DNA of 11,890 bases from B8-G4 sp033720735. Its GTDB lineage: Bacteria; Bacteroidota; Bacteroidia; Chitinophagales; Saprospiraceae. The first letter of the stretch is position 1. Each line of letters starts with the position of its first letter. The notes beneath the pieces are model-generated. The model did no database searches, was not told the origin of the DNA, and worked only from the letters and a program-made list of their open reading frames with translations. The stretch lies in assembly GCA_033720735.1 (NCBI GenBank), contig JAWWBX010000115.1, positions 1 through 11,890 on the forward strand. Reading direction: 5' to 3'. Positions 6,228 to 11,890 of the stretch are shown here, in pieces. Position numbers and translations under genes: made by a program.

Positions 6228-6622
6228 ACTTCAGATATCAGGTTATGTTTGATAAAGTACTGAACGAGTTTCCCTTTGAGCAATTGTTCCTGGGCTTTCG
6301 CTCCTTTCAGGGAAAGGCCGCGCGTCTGCACGAAGTGCGGCCATCCGTCGGCGTCGAGCCCTTCGAATGCAAAATATCCGTCGTCCGCAAGCAGGGTGCA
6401 AATGGCAATATGCATCAGGTCCTGCTTCTCTTCTTTCGTCCACTCCGAACGCACCTGTCCCAGCTCGCGCAGGCCGACCAGAAAGAGAATGGCATCCAGG
6501 TCGGGAAGGGATGATTTGCCCATCGTGTCCTTCACGTAATGCCGAACACGCAGCCATTCAAAATCCAGTTGCCAGTCTTCCACGATCCGGATTTTTGCGA
6601 CGGCAAATATATCATTCTTCAC
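6224..6622 (-). CDS. Conserved protein of unknown function, 132 aa
   Basis: I cannot assign a function. The product is a soluble-looking, mostly helical protein without signal peptide or membrane helix. Distinct blocks are 'FEWLRVRHYVKDTMG' (21-35), 'LPDLDAILFLVGLRELG' (39-55), 'KEEKQDLMHIAICTLL' (63-78), 'DGYFAF' (81-86) and 'DGWPHF' (92-97). They look like conserved motifs of a Bacteroidota family with no known role; that is from memory and should be confirmed. No nucleotide-binding or metal-binding motif is evident. The GTG start at 6622 overlaps the end of the permease gene by 11 nt, and the first strongly conserved block begins near residue 20, so the true start may be further in (GTG for Val14). 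Its stop overlaps the next cyclophilin gene by 4 nt. It is therefore embedded in an envelope-related operon. Confidence 0.7.
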   Translation of the reverse strand: MKNDIFAVAKIRIVEDWQLDFEWLRVRHYVKDTMGKSSLPDLDAILFLVGLRELGQVRSEWTKEEKQDLMHIAICTLLADDGYFAFEGLDADGWPHFVQTRGLSLKGAKAQEQLLKGKLVQYFIKHNLISEV

Positions 6623-7829
6623 GCACGTACGCAGGGATCAGCGATGCCTTGCGGGCCGGGAGGATCGACGAGAGCGCACCGATTGACAACACCGTAAGAC
6701 ACACGATCAGGAAGTCCGTCAGGCGCAGCACGATGGGATAGGCATCAATGACAAAGCCCTCGGGCACCCCCACCAGCCCGTAATGCCGCTGCAAGAGAAA
6801 GGCGATCACGGCGACTAGCACCCCCAGCATGACGCCCAGGCCGGAAACCAGCAACCCTTCATACAAGATCAGGTCCCGGATCTGGCGTGCCGTGGCCCCC
6901 ATCGCCCGCAGGATGGAGAGATCCTGTTTCTTGTCGAGGACGATCATCCACAGGGCTCCGACGAGGTTAAAGGACACGATAAACAGGGTCAACCCGGCAA
7001 TCGCATAACTCAGCCATTTCTCAATCTGCATCAACTTGAAGAGGGCGTCGTTTTGTTCGTAGCGGTCTTTCACGTCATACGCTTCACCAAGGACTGCGGC
7101 GACTGCCTGCTTGATGCCTTGCTGACCGGTGTTGCGTGCTGTGCGAATCTCAATCGCCGAGGCCTCACCCGGGCGTTCCAGCAACTCCTGCACAAATTCG
7201 AGGGAGGCAAAGACGTAGCGGTAGTCGTAATCCTGCTTGATCGAGAACTTCCCGCGGGGATAGGCGAGCCGCTTCCGGAACGCCGGCTCTGCCGGTGATC
7301 GCACCCGTTGTTTGGGCATGTACACCGCAACGGGTTCGAAAGGATCATTCAGGTTCACATTGAGCCGGTTGGCAATCCCGCCGCCCATGATCAGATACTG
7401 GAATCCCAGCTCGCGCAGCTTGAACTCACCGTCGATCAGCGCGCTGTCGATCGTGGTCGTCAGGTTGTAATGGTCCTCCACACCCTTGAGCACGCAGAAG
7501 TCCTGTTTGCCGTCGTACTCGATGAGCGCTGTCTCCTCAAGGGTCAACGATACGGATTCGACTCCGTCAATCTCCGTGATGCGGGCGATCGCGGCCGAGT
7601 CGATCTCAAACGTCTTCCCGCGTACCAGCGTCACCTTGATATCGGCATTGACTGAATTCATCAGGCCAGCCAGCAACTCCTCAAACCCGTTAAAGACTGA
7701 CAGCACCAATAGCAACGCGGCAGTTCCCACCCCGATGCCAACGATCGAGATTCCCGTAATGATGTTGATCGCGTTGGTCGATTTCTTGCTGAACAGGTAT
7801 CTCCAGGCCGCGAGTAGTGGCAAGCGCAT
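6612..7829 (-). CDS. LolC/LolE-type lipoprotein-releasing ABC transporter permease (FtsX family)
   Basis: This 405-residue inner-membrane permease has the layout of the LolC/LolE family: helix 1 (about 22-47), a large periplasmic MacB-like domain (about 50-270), then three helices (about 273-298, 324-347 and 370-392). The signature 'KKQDLSILRAMGAT' (300-313), which marks the cytoplasmic coupling loop, and 'TGISIVGIGVGTAALLLVLSVFNGFEELL' at the N-terminus are both typical. Such permeases work with the ATPase LolD to lift lipoproteins from the inner membrane. No ATPase gene is in the window, so it must act with a partner encoded elsewhere. The two lipoproteins encoded downstream fit the context but need not be specific clients. 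It starts 9 nt after the GH3 gene and overlaps the next gene by 11 nt. Confidence 0.9.
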   Translation of the reverse strand: MRLPLLAAWRYLFSKKSTNAINIITGISIVGIGVGTAALLLVLSVFNGFEELLAGLMNSVNADIKVTLVRGKTFEIDSAAIARITEIDGVESVSLTLEETALIEYDGKQDFCVLKGVEDHYNLTTTIDSALIDGEFKLRELGFQYLIMGGGIANRLNVNLNDPFEPVAVYMPKQRVRSPAEPAFRKRLAYPRGKFSIKQDYDYRYVFASLEFVQELLERPGEASAIEIRTARNTGQQGIKQAVAAVLGEAYDVKDRYEQNDALFKLMQIEKWLSYAIAGLTLFIVSFNLVGALWMIVLDKKQDLSILRAMGATARQIRDLILYEGLLVSGLGVMLGVLVAVIAFLLQRHYGLVGVPEGFVIDAYPIVLRLTDFLIVCLTVLSIGALSSILPARKASLIPAYVREE

Positions 7830-7838
7830 ACAGACGTG

Positions 7839-10736
7839 TTATGAACGCATGGCGTGATACAGCAAGGTATGAATCCGTTCCCTGATCTCCAGCTTGTTCA
7901 GCTTGTTGTTGGTCATGGTGGGGTATGTCCGGTTGGACAAGAAGATGAACACCAGGTGATGCTCGGGGTCATTCCAGACACATGTCCCGGTAAAGCCGGT
8001 ATGACCATACGTTTTGTCGGAAGCTTCGGGTGATGTATAGGTCTGGCGGTGCTGGTCGAGCTCCTTCATGTCGAAACCGAGTCCGCGACGCGAAGAACGC
8101 GGCTGGCGGTCAGTAAACATGCGGACGGTTTCCGGAGCAAGGTATTGACGCCCGCCGTAGCTCCCTTCATTCATCAGCATCTGCATCAGCACGGCCAGTT
8201 CACCAGCCGTTCCGAATAGCCCGGCATGGCCACCGACCCCTCCAAGCATGGCGGCTCCCGAGTCGTGTACGTGACCCTGCAGACGTTGCTTGCGGAAGTA
8301 CTTGTCCTCTTCAGTTGGCACCACCGCATGCTTGTCAAATCGCTGCAGCGGGTTGAATCCGGTCCGCGTGAGGCCCAGAGGCTGATAAAAATGGTGCGCA
8401 CAATATTGATCGAGGGGCATCTCACCTTGTTGCTCTACGATGTCAGCCATGAAATAGAATCCCAGATCGCTGTAGCGGTAGTCACGGCGCGAGCGCAGGT
8501 CCGAGTCGATCAGCGTGCGCCGCATCGAGTCAATCTGGGTACGCCTGAGATAGAGATTGTTGGCCACCGGTATCGAATACTGCTTGTCAGATTTCGGCTT
8601 GTAAAACTCGGGTGACGGACTCGGGTTGTATCTGGAGCCACTCACTGTTTCTTCGTAGAACGGGATCCATGACTTGAGTCCGGCCTGATGGGCGAGTACG
8701 TCTGCAGCGATCAGCTGCGCTTTGTTGGAGCCCCGGAGATCTGTGAGGTAGTTGCCGAGCGGCTGCTTCGGATCGAAGAGCCCACGATCATGGAGCTGCA
8801 TGAGTGCAATGGTCGTCGCCAGTACTTTGGTTACGGAAGCCACGTCATACAGATGGTCCCGTTCTACAGGTTGCTTGCGATCGTAGGTGTGGTGTCCGAA
8901 AGCCGCGTGATAGACCACCTTGCCATCCTTGGCGACCAGGATCTGGCACCCGGGTGCAGCACGCTTGCTGATCATTTCGTCAACCACGAGTCGGATCTTG
9001 TCGAGGGTGTCGGTACTCATTCCTACGCGTTCCGGAACGGCGTACCCCAGGCGGTTGAGACTTTTCAGAGGAATACCATGATTGTACTGGAACCTCGGCG
9101 ACGCCGTCACCGGCAACCGCCCGCGCACCGGTATTGCGCCAAACAGCGCCTGTGCGGCAATGTCCCCGATCATCGGGTCGTCCTGATACGCCATCATCAC
9201 ATGGTCAAAGTCCTCAAAGAACGTGAGCGCGTAGGGACTGCCGAAGATCACCAGGATCACCTCGGTCTTTTCATTGAGGCGGTTGAGAAATTCCAGGGTA
9301 CGTGGATCGAGACCGAAGTCGCGGCCCGCGTACTTGTTCATCCCGGCGAGACCGACGATCACCCGCTCTTTGAGCGCCAGGGCGGGAAATAGGCTGCTGC
9401 CGCGCTGCAGGAGCTGGTCCTGGGTCACGGCGACGTGCTTCATCCCCGCATAGGCATCGAGACGTTCCTGAAAACGCGTTTTACCGGAACGACCGATAAA
9501 CAAACTGGCCACTTCCACGCCATGCACCTCCTGAATCGGAAGGAGTTGGTCCTCGTTGGCTACCACCGTGAGTGCATCTTCGATCAGCCGTGATTTGAGC
9601 GCGATGGCCTCCGGGCTGAACAGATCGGGATTTGGTGCGACGCGCTGCTTGCGATGCAGGCCCAAGGCATGCTTGTGATGCAGGATGCGCTTGACACTGG
9701 CGGCAAGTCTTTCTTCGGTCAGCCGCCCGTCGTCATAGGCTTCTCGCAGCGTTGCCACTGCCTGATCAATACGCAAGGGCAAGGTCAGCACGTCGTTGCC
9801 GGCCAGTAGCGCTTGCAGCTCCAACTGGCCAGGTTCGTGGTGTTTGGTAACCCCTTTCATCTCCAGGGCGTCGGTAAAAATGATACCCTCAAATCCCATC
9901 GAATCACGTAGTAGTCCAGTGACCACTGGACGGGAAAGCGTGGTCGGTGTCTGTGGGTCGCGATCAAGTGCGGGTACCTGGAGATGGGCGATCATCATAC
10001 TCTGCACGCCTTTGTCGATGAGCACATCAAACGGATAGAGTTCAATGCTATCCAGGCGTTGTCGTGCATGGCTGATCACCGGCAGGTCAAAGTGTGAGTC
10101 GACGTCGGTATCGCCGTGCCCGGGAAAATGCTTGGCACACGCCATGATACCATGGTCCTGCATGCCCTTCATATACTGGTAGGATTTGGCGGTGACATTG
10201 TACTTGTCCTCGCCAAAGGAACGGTCGTTGATGACGGGGTTGAGCGGATTATTGTTGACATCGACCACCGGGGCAAAATTGACATGTGCACCCACCGCCC
10301 GGAGCTGCTGCGCCACCGCCTTGCCGAGTTGATAGATCAGGTGATTGTCCTGCACAGCCCCGAGCATCAACTGGCGCGGGAAATTGAGCGCGCTTTCCCC
10401 AAAGCGCATTCCCGGCCCCCATTCTGCATCCATGGCCACCAGCAACGGGATGTCGGACAATGCCTGGTATTCATTGATCAGCCTGACCTGACGATCCGGT
10501 GTCCCCTGGAAAAAACACAGCCCTCCAACATGGAACTTGGTGATCTGATTTCTGACACCCGTGATGTGTTTGGGCCCCAGGTCCGAATGCGCCCTGATCA
10601 TAAAGAGCTGCCCGATCTTCTCGTCGAGTGACATGGCGCGATACACACTATCGACCCAATGGTCAGCCGCCGACGCCGACTGTCCCCAGGCATGGCTGGC
10701 TACAACCATGCAGACACAACAGACCACAAAACGCAT
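7839..10736 (-). CDS. Secreted GH3 beta-N-acetylhexosaminidase fused to a serine beta-lactamase-like domain
   Basis: A two-enzyme protein of 965 residues from the ATG at 10736. A GTG at 10748 would add four residues and overlap the previous gene's stop as GTGA. The N-terminus is a Sec signal peptide (about 1-18). A GH3 domain follows (about 30-360) with the NagZ motif 'KHFPGHGDTDVDSH' (202-215), its Asp-His dyad (D213, H215), and the nucleophile Asp in 'FTDALEM' (D289). A GH3 C-terminal domain spans about 385-545. The last part (about 570-960) is a class C beta-lactamase/penicillin-binding fold with S-V-T-K (S634, K637), Y-S-D (755-757) in the Y-x-N position, and H-T-G (912-914). It probably trims peptidoglycan or related glycans in the periplasm, with the serine domain acting as esterase, peptidase or transpeptidase. 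Similar fusions are common in Bacteroidota. Confidence 0.88.
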   Translation of the reverse strand: MRFVVCCVCMVVASHAWGQSASAADHWVDSVYRAMSLDEKIGQLFMIRAHSDLGPKHITGVRNQITKFHVGGLCFFQGTPDRQVRLINEYQALSDIPLLVAMDAEWGPGMRFGESALNFPRQLMLGAVQDNHLIYQLGKAVAQQLRAVGAHVNFAPVVDVNNNPLNPVINDRSFGEDKYNVTAKSYQYMKGMQDHGIMACAKHFPGHGDTDVDSHFDLPVISHARQRLDSIELYPFDVLIDKGVQSMMIAHLQVPALDRDPQTPTTLSRPVVTGLLRDSMGFEGIIFTDALEMKGVTKHHEPGQLELQALLAGNDVLTLPLRIDQAVATLREAYDDGRLTEERLAASVKRILHHKHALGLHRKQRVAPNPDLFSPEAIALKSRLIEDALTVVANEDQLLPIQEVHGVEVASLFIGRSGKTRFQERLDAYAGMKHVAVTQDQLLQRGSSLFPALALKERVIVGLAGMNKYAGRDFGLDPRTLEFLNRLNEKTEVILVIFGSPYALTFFEDFDHVMMAYQDDPMIGDIAAQALFGAIPVRGRLPVTASPRFQYNHGIPLKSLNRLGYAVPERVGMSTDTLDKIRLVVDEMISKRAAPGCQILVAKDGKVVYHAAFGHHTYDRKQPVERDHLYDVASVTKVLATTIALMQLHDRGLFDPKQPLGNYLTDLRGSNKAQLIAADVLAHQAGLKSWIPFYEETVSGSRYNPSPSPEFYKPKSDKQYSIPVANNLYLRRTQIDSMRRTLIDSDLRSRRDYRYSDLGFYFMADIVEQQGEMPLDQYCAHHFYQPLGLTRTGFNPLQRFDKHAVVPTEEDKYFRKQRLQGHVHDSGAAMLGGVGGHAGLFGTAGELAVLMQMLMNEGSYGGRQYLAPETVRMFTDRQPRSSRRGLGFDMKELDQHRQTYTSPEASDKTYGHTGFTGTCVWNDPEHHLVFIFLSNRTYPTMTNNKLNKLEIRERIHTLLYHAMRS

Positions 10737-10744
10737 AAAGGTTG

Positions 10745-11890
10745 TCACTGATTCTCGTTTCTTGCACCTCTGTTTGCCACCTCGGGGTCCAGAGATACTG
10801 CAATATCACGATGTTTTTGGGCATTCTGAAGATCTCCGGCCTGTTGGTAGGCAAAACCCAGGTTGTAATGGGCCGTCGCATTGTTCGGTGCAATTTCCAC
10901 GCCACGTTTGAACATCTCGATCGCCTGCTGTGGCTGGTTGCTCAGGCCGTACGCCACCCCCAGCGAATGGACGGTCTCGTAGTCGTCCGGTAAGAACTGT
11001 ACCGCCCTGGTCAGGTAGTTGAGCGCCGCTGCGATGTTGCCATCCTGCTCTCCAAACTGCCGGCCCGCATCCCGGTAGGCCATGCCCAGGTTGCGCTGAG
11101 CCTCCGTATTATCCGGGTCCAGCTGGAGCACCCGCTCGTAGGAAGCGATCGCCTGATCCCACTGCTTGAGGTAGAAATGGGCGTTTCCTTTGAGCAGGTA
11201 CGCGAGTTTGTAATTGGGATGGATCGTCAACGCCCGGACCAGGTAGTCATGCGCCTGGGTGGCCAGGCCTTCGCGTTCCGGACCTTCTGGAGCCTCCAGG
11301 GCCATCGCCAGGGTCTCACCACCGGCGGCCGCCAGCAACTTGGCACTTTGGTCCGAGGTGTGGATATCTGTCAAGAATAACGTGCGGTTGTCTTTCCAGA
11401 CCGCGTTGCGTATCACCGTGCGACCGGCAAACAACAGTGCAACGATGCCCAGCACGATGTACGTACGTCGCCAGGTGATTTTTTTCATGCTGCACACCAG
11501 CCCTGCCATCGCAATCGCCCATCCGAGGGAGGGCATATAGGCGAAGCGTTCCGACATGTTGGTACCCACCGGGAACACCACATTGGAAACGATAGAAAGG
11601 GTGATCAGGTAAAACAGGATGCCAAAGACATGCACATGCCGTTTTCTCCAGCCCATCACGACAGCTGCCACCAGCGCCAGGTAGGCCAGGAGCGAGAGCA
11701 AGACCTGCAAGTCTCCCCATTGCATGAGGTCGATGTGCCTGGGATAGTAGTCATGTGTGAGGGGGTGCGGAAAAAACAGCAGCTGCAGGTATTTGCCCAG
11801 TGTGTAGGTGATCGTGGCCAGCTTTTCCCCGATGTCAAAATCCACGTATTGCCCGTTTTCGATCTTGAGAAACGGGTTGTTGAGCAGTTC
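10745..11890 (-). CDS. TMTC-like membrane protein with C-terminal TPR repeats (5' end outside window)
   Basis: The frame stays open to the window edge, so the N-terminal part is missing; 381 C-terminal residues are seen. The GTG at 11845 is internal, since 'ELLNNPFLKIENGQY' reads in from the edge. The visible part has the DUF1736/TMTC pattern 'LGKYLQLLFFPHPLTHDYYP', membrane helices at about 60-80, 86-106, 118-135 and 143-159, the conserved 'ERFAYMPSLG' (114-123) and 'WKDNRTLF', then TPR repeats from about 209 to 371, such as 'AYLLKGNAHFYLKQWDQAIASYERVLQLDP'. Eukaryotic TMTC proteins are protein O-mannosyltransferases. The bacterial members are GT-C-like proteins of largely unknown role, possibly in glycosylation at the envelope. 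The missing N-terminus would hold the first luminal loop with the catalytic acidic residues. It is the most upstream gene of the minus-strand operon that can be seen. Confidence 0.8.
   Translation of the reverse strand, partial: ELLNNPFLKIENGQYVDFDIGEKLATITYTLGKYLQLLFFPHPLTHDYYPRHIDLMQWGDLQVLLSLLAYLALVAAVVMGWRKRHVHVFGILFYLITLSIVSNVVFPVGTNMSERFAYMPSLGWAIAMAGLVCSMKKITWRRTYIVLGIVALLFAGRTVIRNAVWKDNRTLFLTDIHTSDQSAKLLAAAGGETLAMALEAPEGPEREGLATQAHDYLVRALTIHPNYKLAYLLKGNAHFYLKQWDQAIASYERVLQLDPDNTEAQRNLGMAYRDAGRQFGEQDGNIAAALNYLTRAVQFLPDDYETVHSLGVAYGLSNQPQQAIEMFKRGVEIAPNNATAHYNLGFAYQQAGDLQNAQKHRDIAVSLDPEVANRGARNENQ

Noticed and set aside
8688..9392. A 234-codon plus-strand frame opposite the GH3/beta-lactamase gene
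   Set aside because: The opposite strand has unmistakable conserved motifs throughout this stretch. This frame has no recognisable domain or start context.
10116..10631. A 171-codon plus-strand frame opposite the GH3 domain
   Set aside because: It lies fully within the GH3 catalytic domain on the other strand and has no supporting motif.

Overview
The window looks like a chromosomal segment of a GC-rich member of the Bacteroidota. The clues are an ECF sigma factor followed by a membrane protein with a PHNYFRELP motif and a small secreted 'LTxxExxxFWPVYNEF' protein, cyclophilin lipoproteins, a Bacteroidota-type TPR protein, a GH3/beta-lactamase fusion, start sites without clear Shine-Dalgarno sequences, and a TAnnTTTG promoter element. 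The genus cannot be told from the sequence. There are no tRNA or rRNA genes, insertion sequences, phage genes or CRISPR arrays.

Plus strand, left part (1-3901). The window opens inside the 3' end of an ECF sigma factor gene. It overlaps a single-pass membrane protein gene by 4 nt (ATGA), and that gene is followed after 19 nt by a small periplasmic Spy-like protein; together they form a likely envelope-stress regulatory operon. Next is an EamA/DMT-family ten-helix transporter that has no ATG start. A strong GC-rich hairpin and a 13-codon in-frame upstream ORF lie directly before it. A 251-bp AT-rich intergenic stretch with a candidate promoter then leads into a lone 473-residue cytoplasmic TPR protein.

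Minus strand, right part (3924-11890). Seven genes are packed into one probable operon read right to left, with junctions from an 11-nt overlap to a 9-nt gap: a TMTC-like membrane/TPR protein (5' end outside the window), a secreted GH3 beta-N-acetylhexosaminidase fused to a serine beta-lactamase-like domain, a LolC/LolE-type FtsX permease, a 132-residue conserved protein of unknown function, two tandem cyclophilin lipoproteins (the second carrying an extra PKD domain), and a polyphosphate-glucokinase-like ROK kinase. Most of these act at the cell envelope: glycan turnover, lipoprotein export and periplasmic protein folding. The kinase is the cytoplasmic exception. The operon converges on the TPR gene with only 22 bp between the two stop codons.

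Most of the window is ordinary, well-conserved gene content. The points most worth a second look are the EamA leader, the paralogous cyclophilin pair and its domain gain, the unknown 132-residue family embedded in the operon, and the bifunctional GH3/beta-lactamase enzyme. No clear new biological system was found.
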